A stretch of 64,000 nt of DNA from Lysobacterales bacterium. GTDB lineage: Bacteria; Pseudomonadota; Gammaproteobacteria; Xanthomonadales; Xanthomonadaceae. The DNA is taken from contig JAEKKX010000011.1 in assembly GCA_019510125.1 (NCBI GenBank), positions 81,592-145,591 on the forward strand, written 5' to 3'. The position numbers were made by a program, and so were the translations under genes. This document shows, one piece after another, positions 58,395 through 64,000 of the stretch (the first letter of the stretch is position 1; each line of letters begins with the position of its first letter). Under the pieces are notes generated by a model that saw only the letters and a list, made by a program, of their open reading frames with translations, made no database searches and was not told where the DNA came from.

Positions 58395-58426
58395 ACGCCC
58401 CGCAGACTTGCGGGGCGTCGCTTTTT
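58395..58426 (+). terminator. terminator of the effector operon
   Basis: A perfect 10-bp stem (acgccccgca / tgcggggcgt) with a gact loop is followed by cgcttttt. Its stem is the same as that of the terminator at 62485-62516. Confidence 0.88.
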
Positions 58427-58452
58427 GCGGCGTGACGGACGCGGTGCGCGCG

Positions 58453-58845
58453 CTACTGCACGTAGGAGAACGGCCCGGTCGGAACGCCGCCGAACAGCGA
58501 CAGCGCGCCCGGCCCCACGGTCGCGAGCAGGAAGAAGCCGCCGGCCATCCCCACGTGCGTCAGCAACGCGTTGAGATCGCTCTTGTGCGAGGCGTACCCC
58601 GTCATCAGGCACCACACGCCGAGCAGCACGCCCACCGTGCGCACCGGATAGCCCAGGCACACCGCCACGCCGCCGACCAGTTCGCACACGCCCACCAACC
58701 AGGCCAGGACGCTGGCGTCCGGCAGCCCCATGGCCGACAGCACGGGGACGAGCCTGGCTTCGCCGCCCCGCAGTTTCATCGTTCCCCAGATCACGAACGG
58801 CACGCCCAGGAACAGGCGCGCAGCCAGCAACGCTTCATCGCTCAT
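58453..58845 (-). CDS. DoxX-family membrane protein
   Basis: The 130-residue protein has four hydrophobic segments with the DoxX signature LLAARLFLGVPFVIWGTMKLRGGE at the start (RLxLGxxFxxxGxxKL) and LVGVCELVGGVAVCLG in the middle. DoxX proteins are quinol- or redox-linked membrane subunits with poorly defined roles. It ends near the effector terminator and follows the molybdopterin oxidoreductase by 53 bases on the same strand, so the two may be cotranscribed. Confidence 0.85.
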   Translation of the reverse strand: MSDEALLAARLFLGVPFVIWGTMKLRGGEARLVPVLSAMGLPDASVLAWLVGVCELVGGVAVCLGYPVRTVGVLLGVWCLMTGYASHKSDLNALLTHVGMAGGFFLLATVGPGALSLFGGVPTGPFSYVQ

Positions 58846-58898
58846 CGCCGCTCTCCCCGCTTGGTGGCATGGAACGGAAAGCCCCGATGCCGCGATCG

Positions 58899-61163
58899 TC
58901 AGACGACGATCCGGACCGGGATCGACTTCGCCGCCGGCGTGCCGCTGGTGCGATCGTAGTAATCCAGCGGAATCAGCGGATTGAGTTCCGGGTAATACCC
59001 GGCCACGGCGCCGCGCGGCATCGGGTAGTCCAGCACGGTCAGCCCGTCGATACGGCGGTGGACGCCGTCGCCGAAGATCGTCTCCAGCGCGACCTTGTCG
59101 TATTCCTTCAGGCCGCGGTCGGCGATGTCCTGCGCATTCATGAACAGCACCATGCGATCGTTGTAGACGCCGCGATAGCGGTCGTTGTAGCTGTAGATCG
59201 TGGTGTTGAACTGGTCGTGCGAGCGCACCGTCGCCAGGCGCAGCATCCACGGATCGTCCACCGGGTCGTCCGGATGCAGGCCGGGCATCGGCAGGAAATT
59301 GGCCTTGCCGTTCGGGGTCGGCCAGACCCGGCGCCGCGGCGGGATATCGAGATGGAACCCGGCCGGGTCGCGGATCTTCGCGCTGAAGTCGCTGTAGATC
59401 GCCGGATACACCTCGGCGATCAGGTCGCGGATCGCATCGTAGTCGTCGATGCAGCGGCGCCAGTCGACCCGGCTGTCGGGCAGCGCGGCCATCGCCATGC
59501 GGCAGACGATCTCCACTTCCGGCAGCAGGTCGGGACTGGCCGGATCGAGCACCCCGCGCGAGGCGCTGACGTTCGACATCGAATCCTCGATGGTCACGAA
59601 CTGCTCGCCGCGGGACGTCTCGATCCGCTCCGAGCGCGCGACCACCGGCAGGATCAGCGCTTCGCGGCCGTGCACGAGATGGCCGCGGTTGAGCTTGGTG
59701 GCGATGCCGACGGAGAGGTCGAGCTTCGACATCGCCGCATAGGCGCGGTCGGTGTCGGGCACCGCGCGCACGAAATTCCCGCCCAAGCCGATGAACACCC
59801 GGGCCGTGCCGGCCAGCATCGCCTCCACGCTCTCGACGGTGTGGTGGCCATGCTCGCGCGGCGGCTCGAAGCCGAACACGTCGCGGACCCGGTCGAGATA
59901 GGCCTGCGACGGCTTCTCGTCCACGCCCACGGTGCGGTCGCCCTGGACGTTGGAATGGCCGCGGATCGGGCTGATGCCCGCGCCCGGCTTGCCGTAGTTG
60001 CCCTTCAGCAGCAGCAGGTTGGACACCTGCTGCAGCAGTTGCGAACCGTACTGGTGCTGGGTCAGGCCCATGCCGTAGCAGATGATGGTCGCGCTGGAAC
60101 GGATGTAGATCTCCGCGCAGCGGCGGATCTGCGCCTCCTCCAGCCCCGACACCGCCACGATCTCCGCCCAGTCCTGCGCCAGCGCGTCCTCGCGCACCGC
60201 ATCGATGCCGACCGTGTGCTCGCGGATGAAGTCATGGTCGAGCACCGTTTCGCCAGCGGCCTCGCGCTCGAACATCACCTTCATGATGCCCTTGAAGAAG
60301 GCGAGGTCGCCGCCGATCCGGATGTGCACGAATTCGCTGCTGACCGGCGTCGACCCGAACGTCGCCATCTGCACCAGGTCCTGCGGCTCGGTGAAGCGGA
60401 TCAGCGCGCGCTCCGGCATCGGGTTGACCGCGACGATCGGAATGCCGCGCTTCCGCGCCGCGACCAGGTTGGTCATCATCCGCGGCGCATTGGTGCCGGT
60501 GTTGTGGCCGATCACGAAGATCGCCTCGGCGTGGTCGAAGTCATCGAGCACGACCGTGCCCTTGCCGACGCCGATCGACGGCGGCAGGCCGCGGCTGGTC
60601 GGTTCGTGGCACATGTTCGAGCAGTCGGGGAAGTTGTTGGTGCCGAACTCGCGCACGAAGATCGAATACAGGAACGCGGCCTCGTTCGGCGTGCGGCCCG
60701 AGGTGTAGAACTCGGCCTGGTGCGGACTGTCCAGGCCGCGCAGGTGGCGGCCGATGGTCTCGAAGGCCTCGTCCCAACCGCAGGGCACGTAGTGGTCGGT
60801 CGCCGCGTCGTAGCGCATCGGCTCGGTCAGGCGACCCTGCATCTCCAGCCAGTAGTCCGACTGCTGCATCAGTTCGGTCACGCTGTGCTGCGCGAAGAAC
60901 GCGCGGGTGACGCGGGATTTCGTCGCCTCGTGCGCCAGCGCCTTGGCGCCGTTCTCGCAGAAATCGAAGATTTTCTCGCAGGCCTGGTCGGGGTAGGCGC
61001 AGCTCGGGCACTTGAAGCCGCCCGGCTTGTTCATCGACAGCAGCGCCTTCGAGCCCTTGGCGACCACGCTCTGCTCCAGCAGCACCTTGGCGGTCGCGGC
61101 GGCCGCCCCCCAGCCGCCGGCCGGGGCGTTGTAGGTCTTGTAGCGAGGCTTGTGGTCGGCCAT
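58899..61163 (-). CDS. FdhF/YdeP-family molybdopterin oxidoreductase
   Basis: The 754-residue protein has the CPSCAYPDQACEKIFDFCENGAKALAHE opening of the FdhF/YdeP group (cysteines for a possible Fe-S cluster or Mo ligand, at residues 52-80). Molybdopterin-binding blocks follow: FYTSGRTPNEAAFLYSIFVREFGTNNFPDCSNMCHEPTS, IFVIGHNTGTNAPRMM, GMGLTQHQYGSQLLQQVSNLL and VFIGLGGNFVRAVPDT. YdeP in E. coli is linked to acid resistance; the substrate is not known. ATG at 61163 gives MADHKPRYKTYNAP; the longer frame is a shadow. Confidence 0.88.
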   Translation of the reverse strand: MADHKPRYKTYNAPAGGWGAAAATAKVLLEQSVVAKGSKALLSMNKPGGFKCPSCAYPDQACEKIFDFCENGAKALAHEATKSRVTRAFFAQHSVTELMQQSDYWLEMQGRLTEPMRYDAATDHYVPCGWDEAFETIGRHLRGLDSPHQAEFYTSGRTPNEAAFLYSIFVREFGTNNFPDCSNMCHEPTSRGLPPSIGVGKGTVVLDDFDHAEAIFVIGHNTGTNAPRMMTNLVAARKRGIPIVAVNPMPERALIRFTEPQDLVQMATFGSTPVSSEFVHIRIGGDLAFFKGIMKVMFEREAAGETVLDHDFIREHTVGIDAVREDALAQDWAEIVAVSGLEEAQIRRCAEIYIRSSATIICYGMGLTQHQYGSQLLQQVSNLLLLKGNYGKPGAGISPIRGHSNVQGDRTVGVDEKPSQAYLDRVRDVFGFEPPREHGHHTVESVEAMLAGTARVFIGLGGNFVRAVPDTDRAYAAMSKLDLSVGIATKLNRGHLVHGREALILPVVARSERIETSRGEQFVTIEDSMSNVSASRGVLDPASPDLLPEVEIVCRMAMAALPDSRVDWRRCIDDYDAIRDLIAEVYPAIYSDFSAKIRDPAGFHLDIPPRRRVWPTPNGKANFLPMPGLHPDDPVDDPWMLRLATVRSHDQFNTTIYSYNDRYRGVYNDRMVLFMNAQDIADRGLKEYDKVALETIFGDGVHRRIDGLTVLDYPMPRGAVAGYYPELNPLIPLDYYDRTSGTPAAKSIPVRIVV

Positions 61164-61459
61164 GGCGCTGCGTTCCGGCTCTCTGGGGTCGTTGACGACT
61201 TTACGCGCATCGGCCGCGCCCGTCGCCGCCGCGGGGGCATCCGCCGAAGACGTCCTGCGCGATCGCCCGCGACCATTCCCGCCGACGCGAATGCGGCCTG
61301 CCGTTTCGCGCAGGTCGGCGACGGCAGCGATGCGCCCGACGGCCTTCAGGCTGGTCGACGGGCCCGGACGCGACAGCGGACGGCGACGCGGCAGCGCCTG
61401 CACGCGCGGGCCGCCGGCAGGGACGCCGGGCGCCGGCGATGTCGTCCGGTAAAAATAAT
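61164..61459. other. divergent spacer, no gene
   Basis: This 296-base stretch between the oxidoreductase start (minus strand) and the ArsR operon contains no supported gene. It should hold the oxidoreductase promoter. It is G+C-rich throughout, and no molybdate-responsive (ModE) or other operator was recognised. Confidence 0.5.
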
Positions 61460-61475
61460 TCAACCGATGGGTTGA
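61460..61475. promoter_or_regulatory. operator O1 (TCAACC-N4-GGTTGA)
   Basis: A 16-base palindrome tcaacc-gatg-ggttga overlaps the -35 box (61472-61477) of the following promoter. It is identical in arms and spacer length to O2, 40 bases downstream. Probably bound by the ArsR protein it precedes. Confidence 0.75.
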
Positions 61476-61500
61476 CTGTTTGGGCCGCGGGGCATATCTT
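61472..61500 (+). promoter_or_regulatory. leaderless promoter of the ArsR operon
   Basis: TTGACT (61472-61477) and TATCTT (61495-61500) are separated by exactly 17 bases. Transcription would start at about 61507-61508, the A of the ArsR start codon. No Shine-Dalgarno precedes the ATG, which fits a leaderless mRNA. Confidence 0.72.
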
Positions 61501-61515
61501 CAACCACATGGTTGA
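61500..61515. promoter_or_regulatory. operator O2 (TCAACC-N4-GGTTGA), on the start codon
   Basis: A second 16-base palindrome tcaacc-acat-ggttga covers the -10 end, the transcription start and the ATG (61508). Same arms as O1, centre-to-centre distance 40 bases (about four helical turns). Confidence 0.75.
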
Positions 61516-61927
61516 CAATACTCCACAGCTCGACGACCTCTTCCGCGCCCTCGCCGACCCGACCCGCCGGGCGATGCTGCGCGACCTCGCGGCCGGCCCG
61601 CGCACCGTCGGCGAGCTGGCCGCACCGTTCGAGATCACCCTCGCCGGCGCCTCCAAGCACATCCAGGTGCTCGAGCGCGCCGGCCTGCTGCGCCGCGAAG
61701 TCAGCGGCCGCGTGCACACCTGCCGCCTCGACGCCGGCCCGCTGCACACCGGCGCGGAATGGCTGCGGCACTACGAACGCTTCTGGAACCAGCGCCTCGA
61801 CGCCCTCGAATCCCTGCTCGCGACCGAGGACGCCGCCCCGGCGACCCCCGCCGCAGCGCCGCCCGCCCCGCGGACCCGCAAGTCCGCCAGGACTTCCAAG
61901 TCCACCAAGCCCCCAAGGACGCCATGA
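61508..61927 (+). CDS. ArsR-family HTH repressor
   Basis: The 139-residue winged-helix protein reads MVDNTPQLDDLFRALADPTRRAMLRDLAAGPRTVGELAAPFEITLAGASKHIQVLERAGLLRREVSGRVHTCRLDAGPL in register, the ArsR pattern of the group paired with SRPBCC proteins. It lacks the CxC metal motif of arsenic sensors; the inducer is unknown. The ATG at 61508 lies in operator O2. A Pro/Ala/Lys-rich tail follows. Its stop overlaps the SRPBCC start (ATGA). Confidence 0.9.
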   Translation: MVDNTPQLDDLFRALADPTRRAMLRDLAAGPRTVGELAAPFEITLAGASKHIQVLERAGLLRREVSGRVHTCRLDAGPLHTGAEWLRHYERFWNQRLDALESLLATEDAAPATPAAAPPAPRTRKSARTSKSTKPPRTP

Positions 61928-62454
61928 ACACCCTTGCCGCCGACACCGACTACGCCACCCTGCTCGCGCCCGACACCGTGCGCCTCGAACGCCTGCTGCC
62001 CGGCCCGATCGAGCGCGTCTGGGCCCATCTCGCCGACGGCGACCTGCGCCGCCGCTGGCTGGCCGCGGGCGACCTGCCCGCACACGCCGGCGGCACGTTC
62101 GAGCTGACCTGGCGCAACGACGAACTGACCACGCCGCCCGGGCACAGGCCCGACGGCTTCGACGCCGAACATCGCATGGCGAGCACGGTGACCGTCTTCG
62201 AGCCGCCGCATCGCCTCGCCTTCACCTGGGGCCCGGGCGAGGTGACCTTCACGCTCGAACCGCGCGACGGAAAAGTCCTGCTCGTCATCACCCATCGCGG
62301 CATCAGCGATCACCGCAACGTGCTGATGATCGGCCCCGGCTGGCATGCGCACGCCGACGTGCTGGCGGCGCGCCTCGAAGGCGAAACGCCGGCGCCGTTC
62401 TGGGACCAGTGGACGCAACTGCGCGAGGAATACCGGCAGCGACTGGGCGGCTGA
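61924..62454 (+). CDS. SRPBCC/AHSA1-family protein
   Basis: The 176-residue protein has the AHSA1 (START-like) pattern: VRLERLLPGPIERVWAHLADGDLRRRWLAAGDLPAHAGGTFELTWRNDEL in register, then VTVFEPPHRLAFTWGPGEVTFTLEP, and a C-terminal HAHADVLAARLEGETPAPFWDQWTQLREEY helix. These proteins bind hydrophobic ligands and are commonly paired with this ArsR subgroup. It is the second and last gene of the operon, ended by a strong hairpin. Confidence 0.88.
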   Translation: MNTLAADTDYATLLAPDTVRLERLLPGPIERVWAHLADGDLRRRWLAAGDLPAHAGGTFELTWRNDELTTPPGHRPDGFDAEHRMASTVTVFEPPHRLAFTWGPGEVTFTLEPRDGKVLLVITHRGISDHRNVLMIGPGWHAHADVLAARLEGETPAPFWDQWTQLREEYRQRLGG

Positions 62455-62484
62455 TCGCACGGTCCAGCGTTCAAAGCAGCCACG

Positions 62485-62516
62485 CAGAACGCCCCGCAGC
62501 GATGCGGGGCGTTCTG
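62485..62516 (+). terminator. terminator of the ArsR operon
   Basis: A perfect 14-bp stem (cagaacgccccgca / tgcggggcgttctg) with a gcga loop. The inner ten base pairs are the same as in the effector terminator at 58395. The U-tract is weak. Confidence 0.82.
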
Positions 62517-62643
62517 GCGTTCGCCAGCCGGAGCGAACGCGATCACGGCACGCAGGATGCTCCCAACCCGGCCTGCGCCGATCGAACGAATCGCCGGGTC
62601 GATGACCCAGCCTACGGCACTCACGGCATTCTGCCTTTTACGG

Positions 62644-62703
62644 GCCTAACGCCCGAATTAAGCCGAGCCGCGAAGCGGCTTCGGCTTGAATGAATTGTTA
62701 GGC
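62644..62703 (-). mobile_element. integron attC site 1
   Basis: The 60-base site has the outer cores GCCTAAC and GTTAGGC. Read on the minus strand it continues AATTCATTCAAGCCGA, a short central hairpin (agccgcttcgcggct) and CGGCTTAATTCGGGC, matching the classic attC layout R''-L''-L'-R' as in aadA-type and Xanthomonas integron sites. The orientation places its cassette on the minus strand, to the right. It closes the array towards the ArsR operon. Confidence 0.9.
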
Positions 62704-62777
62704 CGCGGCCTAGCACACTGAGCACCAATGCAAGATTGGAGGTGACGGGGTGCTCGGGCGAAGTGCCTACGACTGCG

Positions 62778-63107
62778 TCACAGGATGACGCCGCCATCAT
62801 TAAAAGGACAGTTGCCGATTGAGCCAATCGTCTCATCGGAATAGTAGGTCCAAAGGGTGTCAACCCAAGGGCCGTTGCCAGTGCCGAATGGGCTCCAAGT
62901 CCAATAGGCCCACTCGTGAAGCCTCCCCCCGCAGCAACCCTGGTACTTGCGACGGAAAGGAGACCAGCTGAATCTCGTGCGCCAAGGGCGGAAATCGTAT
63001 TGGAAGCGAGTCACCGTTCTCGACTTCTTGCATGGGTACGGAAAAATCCATTTCCAACAAACACTCCAATAGGTCTCAACGACCTCCACTCGTTCTCCGC
63101 ATGACAT
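62778..63107 (-). CDS. integron cassette protein of unknown function
   Basis: The 109-residue product is very rich in Trp, Tyr, Cys, Phe and Arg: MSCGERVEVVETYWSVCWKW, FPYPCKKSR, FQYDFRPWRTRFSWSPFRRKYQ, CCGGRLHEWAYWTWSPFG. It lacks a signal peptide. An aaggag ribosome-binding site lies just before the ATG at 63107. Base composition is far less G+C-rich than core genes. It is the only gene of the cassette closed by attC 1. No family is recognised; the pattern of aromatic and cysteine residues hints at a small, metal- or disulfide-stabilised fold. Confidence 0.65.
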   Translation of the reverse strand: MSCGERVEVVETYWSVCWKWIFPYPCKKSRTVTRFQYDFRPWRTRFSWSPFRRKYQGCCGGRLHEWAYWTWSPFGTGNGPWVDTLWTYYSDETIGSIGNCPFNDGGVIL

Positions 63108-63231
63108 GATGCTCTCCTTGAGTAATCGGGCCAAGTTGAGGGATTCCAACTTTCCCCGGCGCAGCGAGTAGAAACTGCATATCAGGGAACGCAAGGACCT
63201 TTGCTTGGCGGCCAGAGAGACTGTGATGGCG

Positions 63232-63341
63232 GCCTGATACCTGAGTTAAGCCGCGCCGAGAGTGGTGCGGTTTTGGGCTAGCGCAGTGCAGCGCCCAAAA
63301 CCGTGCCACGAAGCGGTGTCGGCTTGAACGAATAGTCAGGG
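63232..63341 (-). mobile_element. diverged integron attC site 2 with a long hairpin
   Basis: Read on the minus strand: cCCTGAC, TATTCGTTCAAGCCGA, then a long inverted repeat (ggcacggttttgggc / gcccaaaaccgcacc-like, about 15 bp), GGCGCGGCTTAACTCAGG and ATCAGGC. The inner L''/L' boxes match attC 1; the outer cores are changed from CCTAAC/GTTAGG to CCTGAC/ATCAGG. It is longer than attC 1 because of the variable terminal structure. It lies between the cassette ORF and the next remnant cassette. Confidence 0.75.
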
Positions 63342-63527
63342 CGCACGCCTTTGACTCATTCTCATACGACATGCTCCCAAGAATTGATCCGGATTGAGTA
63401 CCAGAAGGTTCGAGGTGTCAAAGCTGTTCTTTCCAACAGTGGATAAGAATGCGAAATATCGATTTAAGCGCACAAAACATTGAAGTGCTTGTCCAGGCGA
63501 GTAGTCCGCAGTTCTTGGACGAAGCTC
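63336..63527 (-). pseudogene. truncated integron cassette ORF
   Basis: The minus-strand frame ends TSNLLVLNPDQFLGACRMRMSQRRAP with its stop codon in the outer core of attC 2, the usual place for a cassette gene to end. Upstream the low-G+C coding-like sequence runs into a REP pair at 63528 and no credible start remains, so the 5' part appears lost. No family recognised. Confidence 0.4.
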
Positions 63528-63621
63528 GTAGCCCGGGTAAGCGCAACGTGCACACCCGGGAAGAACCGGTGCAGGCCTCTCCGCCATTCCCGGGTGCGGC
63601 CGTTGGCCTGACCCGGGCTAC
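63528..63621. repeat. REP inverted pair (GTAG family B)
   Basis: Two arms (63528-63560 and 63589-63621) start GTAGCCCGGGT and end ACCCGGGCTAC and are imperfect inverted copies, separated by 28 bases; each arm is palindromic around cccggg. This is a second GTAG-headed REP family. Confidence 0.72.
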
Positions 63622-63640
63622 GCGCTCTCAACGTGAGCAA

Positions 63641-63798
63641 GTAGGGTGGCGGTGAGCGTAGCGAACCCCACCATCGGAGCGCATCCGATGTCGCATCGCC
63701 GCGGGCCTCCGGCGACGTTCGCTTCGATCAATTTCGCCGAGCCGGTGACTCCACGGGCGCGGCATTGGTGGGGTTCGCTGCGCTCACCGCCACCCTAC
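63641..63798. repeat. REP inverted pair (GTAG family C)
   Basis: Two 33-base arms (63641-63673 and 63766-63798) are inverted copies with one mismatch, starting GTAGGGTGGCGGTGAGCG. The spacer is 92 bases. Each arm contains ggtgagcg...cgaacccc, a hairpin-forming core. Third GTAG family in the window. Confidence 0.78.
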
Positions 63799-63877
63799 GA
63801 ATCCCGGGCGCAGGTAATGCCCGCGCCCGGCGAAGCGCATGCGGCTTCGGCGTCCAGCGGCACCGTAGCCTTCCCCG

Positions 63878-64000
63878 TCAAGTGGACAGTGCAAAAGGAG
63901 AATTTTCCCGCTCGCGGGATGCGCGATAGACGCTCGGCGGCAGGTTCCCGAGCGACTCGTGCGGGCGTTCGTCGTTGTAGCGTTGCAACCACTCCTCCGT
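63878..64000 (-). mobile_element. IS3-family transposase orfB, C-terminal end (partial)
   Basis: The minus strand encodes TEEWLQRYNDERPHESLG, then NLPPSVYRASREREN and a stop at 63878-63880. EEWLxxYNxxRPHxSLGxxxPxxY is the diagnostic end of IS3-family (DDE) transposases. The window edge cuts the gene, so the element's outer end and insertion site cannot be fully defined. It lies beyond the REP pairs, and could have displaced the integron's attI/intI side. Confidence 0.8.

Noticed and set aside
63076..63372. Minus-strand frame reading through attC 2
   Set aside because: It is attC read-through (SSRHRFVARF-like), a common artefact of integron sites.
63795..63992. Minus-strand frame at the window end
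   Set aside because: It overlaps REP arms and is out of frame with the IS3-type transposase end, which has recognisable motifs.

Overview
The window is about 70% G+C bacterial chromosome and looks like a member of the Xanthomonadaceae/Lysobacteraceae (Lysobacter- or Luteimonas-like). Pointers are the ColR-like response regulator, the H-NS-family protein with a Xanthomonas-type C-terminus, the TTG-started fis, the algH-ruvX-pyrB order, two effectors ending in XVIPCD-like domains (the signal used by the Xanthomonadales bacteria-killing type IV secretion system), GTAG-headed REP repeats, and a chromosomal-integron fragment. The genus is an inference.

Layout. 1-9.2 kb: lipopolysaccharide export (lptG, lptF), pepA, holC, valS, a REP inverted pair, and pssA-holD-rimI. 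9.3-18.1 kb: a DUF4124 protein, proS, an H-NS-like gene with clear promoter and terminator, a threonine/serine exporter, an ATP-grasp protein, a CoA transferase (scoAB) behind a 14-codon leader ORF, and algH-ruvX-pyrB. 18.1-33.5 kb: a lipoprotein esterase, a SnoaL-like protein and mgtE, then trpG-trpD-(ABM monooxygenase)-trpC-(HAD phosphatase), a secreted metalloprotease, prmA, a DUF3426 protein, fis, purH, two secreted unknowns and purD. 33.5-39.1 kb: a macro-domain protein, two tandem paralogous XRE regulators and, divergent from them, a 715-residue protein that looks like a decayed type III restriction helicase-nuclease, then an MFS-acyltransferase fusion. 39.2-47.1 kb: a CD225/DUF2752/CD225 membrane cluster, a second metalloprotease, ilvE, a small proline-rich secreted protein, a ColRS-like two-component system and rimK. 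47.2-50.4 kb: a small island next to tRNA-Gly(CCC) carrying an immunity lipoprotein and a frameshifted XVIPCD effector. 50.4-58.4 kb: an EstA-like autotransporter, thiS, thiG, trmB, an SLC13 transporter, and a second effector/immunity pair whose effector carries an HExxH metallopeptidase motif. 58.4-64 kb: a DoxX protein, an FdhF/YdeP-like molybdopterin oxidoreductase, an ArsR-SRPBCC operon with twin operators and an apparently leaderless promoter, an integron attC site with a low-G+C cassette, a second diverged attC, two REP pairs and the end of an IS3-family transposase.

Most of the window is housekeeping core in short, tightly overlapping operons (ATGA or GTGA junctions are common). Accessory DNA is concentrated at 33.5-37.1, 47.2-50.3, 56.5-58.4 and 62.6-64 kb. 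The most noteworthy items are the two antibacterial effector-immunity pairs, the pseudo-helicase with its paired regulators, the integron cassette array, and the twin-operator leaderless ArsR promoter.
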